64,000 bases of DNA, taken from Piscinibacter defluvii (GTDB lineage: Bacteria > Pseudomonadota > Gammaproteobacteria > Burkholderiales > Burkholderiaceae_C). Position 1 is the first letter of the stretch, and every line of letters starts with the position of its first letter. The DNA lies in contig NZ_RCHJ01000013.1 of assembly GCF_004011805.1 (NCBI RefSeq), positions 62,001 to 126,000 of the forward strand. The letters run 5' to 3'. Made by a program: the position numbers and the translations under genes. Of this stretch, positions 57,163-64,000 are shown piece after piece. The notes beneath the pieces are model-generated. The model was not told the DNA's origin and made no database searches. It saw only the letters and a list, made by a program, of their open reading frames with translations.

Positions 57163-58257
57163 ATGAGCGAGTTGGCCGGGTTGGACGGGCCGGCCCTGCT
57201 CGCGCAGTTGCGCGACTGGGCAGCGGCAGCGGGATTTTCACAGATCGGAGTCGCCGACGTGGACCTCGGTTCCGCCGAAGCCGGCCTGCTGGCCTGGTTG
57301 CACAACGGTTTCCACGGCTCGATGGACTACATGGCCGTGCATGGCCTGAAGCGCGCGCGGCCTGCCGAGCTCGTTCCGGGCACGGTGCGCGTGATCAGCG
57401 CGCGCATGGACTACCTGCCGCGCGCCACGCCGGCGGACTGGCAGGCGCTCGAGTGGCAGCGCGTGGCCACGCCGACGGCGGCGACCGTCTCGCTCTACGC
57501 CCGCGGACGCGACTACCACAAGGTGCTGCGCACGCGGCTGCAGCGCCTGGCCGACCGGCTGGCCGAGGCCGTGGGCCCGTTCGGCCACCGCGTGTTCACC
57601 GACTCGGCGCCGGTGCTCGAGGTCGAGCTGGCACAGCGCAGCGGCGTGGCGTGGCGCGGCAAGCACACGCTGGCGCTGCACCGCGAGGCGGGCTCGATGT
57701 TCTTCCTCGGCGAGATCTATGTCGACCTGCCGCTGCCGCTCACGCCGCCGATCGAGGCCCATTGCGGTTCGTGCAGCGCCTGCCTGGCGGTCTGCCCGAC
57801 GCAGGCCATCGTCGCGCCGTACCGGCTCGACGCGCGGCGCTGCATCTCCTACCTGACGATCGAACACGACGGGCCGATCCCCCTCGAGCTGCGCCCGGCG
57901 CTCGGCAACCGCGTCTACGGCTGCGACGACTGCCAGCTGGTGTGCCCGTGGAACAAGTTCGCGCAGCGCGCCACGCTGCCCGACTTCGATGCCCGCGCGC
58001 CGCTGGACGGCGCCACGCTGCTCGCGTTGTGGGCCTGGAGCGGGGCCGAGTTCCTGCAGCGCACCGAGGGCAGCGCGATCCGCCGCATCGGCTGGCGGCG
58101 CTGGCGGCGCAACCTCGCGGTCGGGCTCGGCAACGCGCTGCGCGCCGGCGAGGACGCGGCGATTCGCTGCGCGCTGCAGGGCGCGCGCGACGCGGCCGAC
58201 CCGCTGGTGCGCGAGCACATCGACTGGGCGCTGGCGGCGCCTCAGCGCGAGAGCTGA
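57163..58257 (+). CDS. queG: Epoxyqueuosine reductase
   Basis: 364 residues from ATG 57163. It reduces epoxyqueuosine to queuosine in tRNA. Ferredoxin-like clusters: [12 protein letters not shown] from Cys201 and [11 protein letters not shown] from Cys254. The N-terminal cobalamin-dependent domain has MDYMAVHG, then the VISARMDY region. Overlaps the AEC gene tail-to-tail by 16 nt. Divergent from tsaE with zero intergenic bases. Confidence 0.97.
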   Translation: MSELAGLDGPALLAQLRDWAAAAGFSQIGVADVDLGSAEAGLLAWLHNGFHGSMDYMAVHGLKRARPAELVPGTVRVISARMDYLPRATPADWQALEWQRVATPTAATVSLYARGRDYHKVLRTRLQRLADRLAEAVGPFGHRVFTDSAPVLEVELAQRSGVAWRGKHTLALHREAGSMFFLGEIYVDLPLPLTPPIEAHCGSCSACLAVCPTQAIVAPYRLDARRCISYLTIEHDGPIPLELRPALGNRVYGCDDCQLVCPWNKFAQRATLPDFDARAPLDGATLLALWAWSGAEFLQRTEGSAIRRIGWRRWRRNLAVGLGNALRAGEDAAIRCALQGARDAADPLVREHIDWALAAPQRES

Positions 58258-59144
58258 AGCGCCAGCAGCGCCAGCGGCAGGCCGGCCATGCCGATCAGCG
58301 TCGACAAGGTGACCAGCCCGGCCACGAAGCCGCCGTGCCCGCCCATGCGCGCGGCCAGCACGTAGGCGCTCGAGGCGGTGGGCAGCGCAGCGAAGGCCAC
58401 GACGACCGCCTGCTGGGCCGGCGGCAGCGCCAGCAGCGTGACGATCAGCAGCGCCGCCAGCGGCAGCACCGCGTGGCGGATCGCCAGCAGCGCGGCCGCC
58501 AGCCGCGGCGCGGCACGCAGCCCGCCGAAGGTGAGCCCCGCGCCCACCGCCATCAGGCCGATCGGCAGCGCGGCCGCGCCGATGCGGCCGAGCGTGGTGG
58601 CGGCGAGTTCCGGCAGGCGCAGGCCGAGCAGGTTGAACACGAGGCCGGCCAGCGTCGAGACGATCAGCGGGTTGCGGGTCAGCTCGCGCAGGTAGCCGTG
58701 GCCACCGTGGCGCGCCAGCGGCCACACCGCGGCGATGTTGCACAGCGGCACGCACAGTGCGATCAGCAGCGCGATCCAGGCCACGCCGGCGGTGCCGGCC
58801 AGTCGCTCGGACAAGGCCAGCGCCACGTAGGAGTTGAAGCGGAACGCCACCTGCGCGCCGGAGGCGTGCAGGCGCGGGTCCACGCCCGGCGCCCAGCGCA
58901 GCACATAGGCCAGCACGATGCCCAGCGCCACCACCGCCACGCCGCTGCCGGCCAGCTGCAGCATCGCGCCGGGCTGCAGCGGGTTGCGCGCGATCGAGCT
59001 GAACAGCAGCACCGGGAAGAGCAGGAAGTAGACGAGCTTCTCGGCGCCGTCCCAGACGCTGCGGTTCAGCGGCGTGAAGCGGCACAGCGCCCAGCCGACC
59101 ACGATCAGCATGAAGTCGGGCAGCAGCAACAAGGGGTCGGGCAT
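58242..59144 (-). CDS. AEC-family auxin-efflux-carrier-like transporter
   Basis: 300 residues from ATG 59144. Ten hydrophobic segments in two five-helix halves: the first begins [16 protein letters not shown], and a conserved Asn region lies in [18 protein letters not shown]. Such carriers move organic anions such as malonate or malate. A tail-to-tail 16-nt overlap with queG. Confidence 0.92.
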   Translation of the reverse strand: MPDPLLLLPDFMLIVVGWALCRFTPLNRSVWDGAEKLVYFLLFPVLLFSSIARNPLQPGAMLQLAGSGVAVVALGIVLAYVLRWAPGVDPRLHASGAQVAFRFNSYVALALSERLAGTAGVAWIALLIALCVPLCNIAAVWPLARHGGHGYLRELTRNPLIVSTLAGLVFNLLGLRLPELAATTLGRIGAAALPIGLMAVGAGLTFGGLRAAPRLAAALLAIRHAVLPLAALLIVTLLALPPAQQAVVVAFAALPTASSAYVLAARMGGHGGFVAGLVTLSTLIGMAGLPLALLALQLSR

Positions 59145-59219
59145 CGGGCGAGTGTGCCAGCCCCGCCGGGTCCCACCCGCTATCCTCGCGGCTTCACCCG
59201 AACTCAGGAGACCCCGTCC

Positions 59220-60191
59220 ATGCACCGCCGCACCCTGGTCGCCCTCGCCGCGCTGTCGTCCACCCTGCTCACCACGGCCGCCTGGGCCCAGGCCTACCCG
59301 GCCAAGCCGGTGCGGCTGATCGTGCCCTTCGCGCCGGGCGGCACGACCGACATCGTCGCGCGCGTGCTGGCCGAGAAGGTCAACGCTGCGCTCGGCCAGC
59401 AGATGATCGTCGACAACAAGGCCGGCGGCGGTGGCTCGGTGGGTGCCACCGAGATCGCGCGCTCGGCACCCGACGGCTACACGCTGGGCATGGCCACGGT
59501 CTCGACCACCGCCGCCAACCCGGCCATCAACGCCAAGATCCCCTACAACCCGCTGACCGACTTCACGCCCATCATCAACGTCGCGGCCACGCCCAACGTG
59601 ATCGCGGTGCACCCGAGCTTTCCGGCGCGCGACTACAAGGGCTTCCTCGCCGAGCTGAAGAAGAGCCCGGGCAAGTACAGCTACGCCAGCTCCGGCACCG
59701 GCGGCATCGGCCACCTGCAGACCGAGCTGTTCAAGAGCCTGTCGGGCACCTTCATGACGCACATCCCGTACCGCGGCGCGGGCCCGGCGCTGAACGACAC
59801 GGTGGCCGGCCAGGTGCCCATCATCTTCGACAACCTGCCGTCGGCGCTGCCCTTCATCAAGGACGGCCGGCTGATCGCCATCGTCGTCGCGGCGCCGCAG
59901 CGCCTGGCCGCGCTGCCCGACGTGCCGACTTTCAAGGAGGTCGGCCTCGAGGGCGTCAACCGCATGGCCTACTACGGCATCCACGGGCCCAAGGGGCTGC
60001 CGAAGGAGGTGGTCGAGAAGGTCAGCGCGGCGGTGAAGAAGACACTCGAGGACCCGGCGGTCAAGAAGCGCATCGAGGACACCGGCTCGCTGATCGTGGC
60101 CAACACGCCGGAGCAGTTCGCGGCGCAGATCGCCGCCGAGTTCGACGTGTACAAGAAGGTCGTCGCGCAGCAGAAGCTGACGCTGGAGTGA
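59220..60191 (+). CDS. Tripartite tricarboxylate transporter binding protein (Bug/TctC-like)
   Basis: 323 residues from ATG 59220, with AGGAG about 8 nt upstream. Signal peptide (cleavage after AWA, near residue 23), then [41 protein letters not shown] and [14 protein letters not shown]. The family delivers carboxylates to TctAB, but no tctA/tctB genes are nearby, so it is an orphan Bug protein as is common in Burkholderiales. Confidence 0.95.
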   Translation: MHRRTLVALAALSSTLLTTAAWAQAYPAKPVRLIVPFAPGGTTDIVARVLAEKVNAALGQQMIVDNKAGGGGSVGATEIARSAPDGYTLGMATVSTTAANPAINAKIPYNPLTDFTPIINVAATPNVIAVHPSFPARDYKGFLAELKKSPGKYSYASSGTGGIGHLQTELFKSLSGTFMTHIPYRGAGPALNDTVAGQVPIIFDNLPSALPFIKDGRLIAIVVAAPQRLAALPDVPTFKEVGLEGVNRMAYYGIHGPKGLPKEVVEKVSAAVKKTLEDPAVKKRIEDTGSLIVANTPEQFAAQIAAEFDVYKKVVAQQKLTLE

Positions 60192-60192
60192 G

Positions 60193-61095
60193 TTGGACGC
60201 GCTCCGGGCCAGCGAGGCCTCGATCGACCGCTTCGCCGACGCGCTCTGGATCGAGGACGGACTCTCGGCCCACACGCTGGCCGCCTACCGGCGCGACCTG
60301 AGCCTGTATGCGCGCTGGCTGGCCAGCACGGCCGGCCGCGCGCTCGACGACACGCACGAGGCCGACCTGCGCGCGTACGCCGTGGCGCGCCACGCGCAGA
60401 CCAAGGCGAGCAGCGCGAACCGGCGCCTGACGGTGTTCAAGCGCTACTTCCGCTGGGCGCTGCGCGAGCACCTCGTCGCCGCCGATCCCACGCTGCGCCT
60501 GGACGCCGCGCGCACGCCGCTGCGTGTGCCCAAGACGCTCAGCGAGGCGCAGGTCGAGGCGCTGCTGGCCGCGCCCGACGTGGCCACGCCGCTCGGCCTG
60601 CGCGACCGCAGCATGCTCGAGCTGATGTATGCGAGCGGGCTGCGCGTCAGCGAACTGGTGACGCTGAAATCGGTGCACCTGTCGATGTCGGAGGGCGCCC
60701 TGCGCGTCACCGGCAAGGGCGGCAAGGAGCGCCTGGTGCCCTTCGGCGAGGAGGCGCGTGCCTGGCTGCAGCGCTACCTGGGCGAGGCACGCGGCGCGAT
60801 CCTGGCCGGCCAGGCGAGCGACGCGCTGTTCGTCACCGCGCGCGGCGGGCCGATGACGCGCCAGATGTTCTGGAAGCTGATCAAGGCGCATGCGCTGAAG
60901 GGCGGCGTGATGGTGCCGCTGTCGCCGCACACGCTGCGCCATGCCTTCGCGACCCACCTGCTGAACCATGGCGCCGACCTGCGCGCGGTGCAGATGCTGC
61001 TGGGGCACGCCGACATCTCCACCACGACCATCTACACCCATGTGGCGCGCGAGCGGCTGCGCGCGCTGCACGCGCAGCATCATCCAAGGGGGTGA
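60193..61095 (+). CDS. xerD: Tyrosine recombinase XerD
   Basis: 300 residues from TTG 60193; GGAG lies 4 nt upstream, inside the end of the previous gene. Catalytic residues match XerD: Arg151, Lys175, His246, Arg249 (PHTLRHAFATHLLNHG), His272 and Tyr281 (E. coli 148, 172, 244, 247, 270, 279). With XerC it resolves chromosome dimers at dif. It starts 2 bases after the preceding stop. Confidence 0.97.
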   Translation: MDALRASEASIDRFADALWIEDGLSAHTLAAYRRDLSLYARWLASTAGRALDDTHEADLRAYAVARHAQTKASSANRRLTVFKRYFRWALREHLVAADPTLRLDAARTPLRVPKTLSEAQVEALLAAPDVATPLGLRDRSMLELMYASGLRVSELVTLKSVHLSMSEGALRVTGKGGKERLVPFGEEARAWLQRYLGEARGAILAGQASDALFVTARGGPMTRQMFWKLIKAHALKGGVMVPLSPHTLRHAFATHLLNHGADLRAVQMLLGHADISTTTIYTHVARERLRALHAQHHPRG

Positions 61096-61107
61096 GCGCC
61101 CTCGGGC

Positions 61108-61169
61108 CCCATGAGCCCCTGCGGGCTCATGGGCGGCGCGAACGCCGGCGGGCCTGCAGGCCCACCGGC
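61108..61169. terminator. Two hairpins between convergent xerD and fumarase
   Basis: CCCATGAGCCC (61108-61118), CTGC, GGGCTCATGGG (61123-61133) is a perfect 11-bp stem. A second, imperfect stem runs 61144-61169 (5+6 bp with one mismatch). They lie between genes that end towards each other, so one or both probably terminate transcription in both directions, although a T tract is missing. Confidence 0.6.
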
Positions 61170-61197
61170 CGGAGAGCTCGCGGCAGTGCTCCCGCGC

Positions 61198-62724
61198 TCA
61201 GGCCGTGACCACCGGGATCTTCCCGATCTTCGCCTGCCACTCCTTCGGCCCGGTGTCGTGCACGCTGGTGCCGCTGGCGTCCACCGCCACCGTCACCGGC
61301 ATGTCCTTCACGTCGAACTCGTAGATGGCCTCCATGCCGAGGTCGGCGAAGCCCACCACCTGGGCCCCCTTGATCGCCTTGGCCACCAGGTAGGCCGCGC
61401 CGCCCACCGCCATCAGGTAGGCGCTCTTGTGCTTGCGGATCGACTCGATGGCCACCGGACCGCGTTCGGCCTTGCCGATCATCGCGATCAGGCCGGTGCG
61501 CGCCAGCATCATCTCGGTGAACTTGTCCATGCGCGTGGCCGTGGTCGGGCCGGCCGGGCCCACCACCTCGTCGCGCACCGGATCGACCGGGCCGACGTAG
61601 TAGATGACCCGGTTGGTGAAGTCCACCGGCAGCGGCTCGCCCTTGGCCAGCATGTCCTGGATGCGCTTGTGCGCGGCGTCGCGGCCGGTCAGCATCCGGC
61701 CCGACAGCAGCAGCGTGTCGCCCGGCTTCCAGCTCGCGACCTGCTCCTTCGTCAGCGTGTTCAGGTCGACCTTCTTGCTCTTGTTGTAGTCGGGCTGCCA
61801 GTGCACGTCGGGCCACAGGTCGAGGCTGGGCGGCTCCATGAAGGCCGGGCCCGAGCCGTCGAGCACCACGTGGGCGTGGCGCGTGGCGGCGCAGTTGGGG
61901 ATCATCGCCACCGGCTTGCTCGCGGCATGGGTCGGGTAGGTGGCGATCTTCACGTCCAGCACCGTGGTCAGCCCGCCCAGGCCCTGCGCGCCGATGCCCA
62001 GCGCGTTGACCTTCTCGTAGAGCTCGATGCGCAGTTCCTCGAGCTTGTCCTTCGGCCCGCGCTGCAGCAGCTCGAACATGTCGATCGGCTCCATCAGCAC
62101 CTCCTTGGCCAGCAGCATCGCCTTCTCGGCCGTGCCGCCCACGCCGATGCCCAGCATGCCCGGCGGGCACCAGCCCGCGCCCATGGTCGGCACGGTCTTG
62201 AGCACCCAGTCGACCAGGTTGTCGCTCGGGTTCATCATCACGAACTTGCTCTTGTTCTCGCTGCCGCCGCCCTTGGCGGCGACGGTCACGTCGAGCGTGC
62301 TGCCGGGCACCACCGTCATGTGCACCACGGCGGGCGTGTTGTCCTTGGTGTTCTTGCGCTCGAACAGCGGGTCGGCCAGCACCGAGGCGCGCAGCTTGTT
62401 CCCCGGATCGAGGTAGCCGCGCCGCACGCCCTCGTTGACGGCGTCCTCGATGGAGCCGGGGAAGCCCTCGAAGCGCACGTCCATGCCGATCTTCAGGAAC
62501 ACGTTGACGATGCCGGTGTCCTGGCAGATCGGGCGCCGGCCTTCGGCGCACAACTTGGAGTTGGTCAGGATCTGCGCGATCGCGTCCTTGGCCGCCGGGC
62601 TCTGCTCGCTCGCGTAGGCGCGCGCCAGGTGGGCGATGTAGTCGGCCGGGTGGTAGTAGCTGATGTACTGCAGGGCGGCGGCGACGCTCTCGACGAGGTC
62701 GGCATGGCGGATGACGGTGGGCAT
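61198..62724 (-). CDS. Class I fumarate hydratase (4Fe-4S)
   Basis: 508 residues from ATG 62724. It interconverts fumarate and L-malate in the TCA cycle. Cluster and active-site segments: GRRPICQDTGIVNVFL with Cys67, PTMGAGWCPPGMLGIGVGG, NCAATRHAHV, and the C-terminal beta domain (VVGPAGPTTATRMDKF, GMEAIYEFDVKDMPVTVAVDA). It is oxygen-sensitive and related to FumA/FumB, with both domains fused. Confidence 0.97.
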   Translation of the reverse strand: MPTVIRHADLVESVAAALQYISYYHPADYIAHLARAYASEQSPAAKDAIAQILTNSKLCAEGRRPICQDTGIVNVFLKIGMDVRFEGFPGSIEDAVNEGVRRGYLDPGNKLRASVLADPLFERKNTKDNTPAVVHMTVVPGSTLDVTVAAKGGGSENKSKFVMMNPSDNLVDWVLKTVPTMGAGWCPPGMLGIGVGGTAEKAMLLAKEVLMEPIDMFELLQRGPKDKLEELRIELYEKVNALGIGAQGLGGLTTVLDVKIATYPTHAASKPVAMIPNCAATRHAHVVLDGSGPAFMEPPSLDLWPDVHWQPDYNKSKKVDLNTLTKEQVASWKPGDTLLLSGRMLTGRDAAHKRIQDMLAKGEPLPVDFTNRVIYYVGPVDPVRDEVVGPAGPTTATRMDKFTEMMLARTGLIAMIGKAERGPVAIESIRKHKSAYLMAVGGAAYLVAKAIKGAQVVGFADLGMEAIYEFDVKDMPVTVAVDASGTSVHDTGPKEWQAKIGKIPVVTA

Positions 62725-62882
62725 GGTCTTGTCCAGGGCGGGGAGGGCGAACCGAAAGTTTACCGACGCGGCTGACACCGGACTGATCTGTCAACCTCCG
62801 GCACGAAGCCCGCGACGCCGCAGGTCTTCTCGGGGCCGGCGGCGTGGCGTTCCTAGAATCGCGCCGCTTCTCCCGCCGACCC

Positions 62883-64000
62883 ATGAACCCGCTGCCGCTC
62901 GTCGTCCTGCTGCCGCTGCTCCTGGGCACGACCCTGTGCTTCTGGAGCGGGCAGGTGCCCACGCGCGGGCGCCGCGCGCTGACCGCCTGGCTCGCCGCGG
63001 CCGTCACCGCGGCGTCGCTCGCGCTGCTGCTGGCGCTGGCCGGGGCGGTGTTCGACGGCCAGGTGCTGCTGTCGCGCAGCGCGTGGATCCCGGCGATCGG
63101 GCTGGACGCCAACTTCCGCCTCGACGGCCTGGCGCTGATGTTCGCGCTGCTGATCACCGGCATCGGCCTGCTGATCATCCTGTACGCCGCCTGGTACCTG
63201 CACGAGCGCGACCCGGCCGGCAAGTTCTACAGCCTGCTGATGCTGTTCATGGCGGCCATGCTGGGCGTGGTGCTCTCCGACAACCTGCTGCTGCTGGTGG
63301 TGTTCTGGGAGCTGACGAGCATCTCCTCGTTCCTGCTGGTGGGCTACTGGGGCCACAAGGCCGAGGCGCGTGCCGGCGCGCGCATGGCGCTCGCGGTCAC
63401 CGGCGGTGGCGGCCTCGTGCTGCTGGCCGGCGTGGTGCTGCTCGGGCACATCGGCGGCAGCCACGACCTGTCGGTGCTGTTCGAGCGCGTTCCGCAGATC
63501 CGCGCGCACCCGCTGTTCCCGCTGGCCACGGTGCTGATCCTGATCGGCTGCTTCACGAAGAGCGCGCAGTGGCCGTTCCACTTCTGGCTGCCCGAGGCGA
63601 TGGCCGCGCCGACGCCGGTCTCGGCCTACCTGCACTCGGCCACCATGGTCAAGGCCGGGCTGTTCCTGCTCGCGCGGCTGTACCCGGTGCTCGGCGGGCC
63701 GGGGCTGTTCGAGTCCGTGGTCGCCACCGTCGGCCTGGCCACCATGGCCTTCGCCGCCTACGTGGCGGTGTTCAAGCACGACCTGAAGGGCCTGCTGGCC
63801 TACTCGACCATCAGCCACCTCGGGCTGATCACCTTCCTGATCGGGCTGGCCACGCCGCTGTCGGCGGTGGCGGCGGTGTTCCACATCCTGAACCACGCCA
63901 CCTTCAAGTGCTCGCTGTTCATGACCGCCGGCATCATCGACCACGAGACCGGCACGCGCGACATGCGCCGCCTTGCCGGCCTGATGAAGCTGATGCCCTG
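62883..64000 (+). CDS. mrpA: MrpA/MnhA-type antiporter subunit A (5' part)
   Basis: The frame from ATG 62883 is open to the window end (372 codons), giving an N-terminal fragment of a large membrane protein with FRLDGLALMFALLITGIGLL, the NuoL-like helix WELTSISSFLLVGYW and Lys in GCFTKSAQWPFHFWLPEAMAAPTPVSAYLHSATMVKAG. The family moves Na+ and H+ across the membrane and usually lies in an mrpABCDEFG operon that would continue to the right. TAGAAT (62854-62859) may be its -10. NuoL was considered but the start and order favour MrpA. Confidence 0.9.
   Translation, partial: MNPLPLVVLLPLLLGTTLCFWSGQVPTRGRRALTAWLAAAVTAASLALLLALAGAVFDGQVLLSRSAWIPAIGLDANFRLDGLALMFALLITGIGLLIILYAAWYLHERDPAGKFYSLLMLFMAAMLGVVLSDNLLLLVVFWELTSISSFLLVGYWGHKAEARAGARMALAVTGGGGLVLLAGVVLLGHIGGSHDLSVLFERVPQIRAHPLFPLATVLILIGCFTKSAQWPFHFWLPEAMAAPTPVSAYLHSATMVKAGLFLLARLYPVLGGPGLFESVVATVGLATMAFAAYVAVFKHDLKGLLAYSTISHLGLITFLIGLATPLSAVAAVFHILNHATFKCSLFMTAGIIDHETGTRDMRRLAGLMKLMP

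Noticed and set aside
62757-62794. TTGACA and TAAACT upstream of fumarase as a promoter
   Set aside because: The spacing is 26 bp instead of about 17, so they cannot form a sigma-70 promoter together.

Overview
This window is chromosomal DNA of very high G+C content (roughly 70% by eye). It almost certainly comes from a betaproteobacterium of the Burkholderiales. The evidence is the gene set and its neighbourhoods: a Bug/TctC solute-binding protein, the PA2779/PA2778 pair, an endonuclease-type MutL, queG-tsaE-amidase-mutL in the ancestral order, a class I fumarase, and an ArsR/SRPBCC pair. No RNA genes, CRISPR arrays or intact insertion sequences are visible.

Region 1 (1-4500) is accessory. 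It holds two adjacent small zinc-ribbon proteins, one of a family often carried by mobile elements. It also holds a membrane-anchored GIY-YIG (T5orf172-type) protein, a small uncharacterised protein preceded by two identical hairpins, a sparse non-coding stretch, and a lone uncharacterised conserved protein. Region 2 (4698-16617) looks like one functional unit: a very large hybrid histidine kinase with Reg_prop/Y_Y_Y sensor repeats, a regulator with two winged-helix domains, and a divergent lipoprotein with six fibronectin type III repeats and a GH74 (xyloglucanase-type) propeller.

Region 3 (16700-32000) is mixed core and accessory: a YvcK-like protein, two degenerate dienelactone-hydrolase paralogues, a soluble PAS histidine kinase/LuxR pair with a divergent Crp/Fnr regulator, thyA, an OmpA-like lipoprotein, an MsbA-like ABC exporter, a fructosamine-kinase-like protein, the ArsR/SRPBCC pair with a clear operator, a long acetyl-CoA hydrolase, an AttH/CrtC-like protein and a glycerophosphodiesterase. 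Region 4 (32000-39500) has an FtsX-type permease, an AraC regulator, a flavodiiron-like metallo-beta-lactamase protein, a LolD-like ATPase, miaA and a Bcr/CflA pump.

Region 5 (39600-47500) contains PA2779/PA2778 and an osmotic-stress locus: a five-gene overlapping operon (methyltransferase, glycine-betaine ABC transporter, MFS) divergent from an MscS channel. Region 6 (47500-64000) is housekeeping-rich: a JmjC/cupin oxygenase, an rRNA pseudouridine synthase, mutL, DedA, a flavoprotein, an esterase, the amidase amiC, tsaE, queG, an AEC transporter, a TctC-type protein, xerD, fumarase, and the 5' part of an MrpA-type antiporter cut by the window end.

The ancestral tsaE-amidase-mutL-miaA cluster is still recognisable, but about 12 kb of other genes, including the osmotic locus, lies between mutL and miaA. 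Several genes have a TAGAAT-like hexamer 6-8 nt before the start codon, which suggests leaderless mRNAs.
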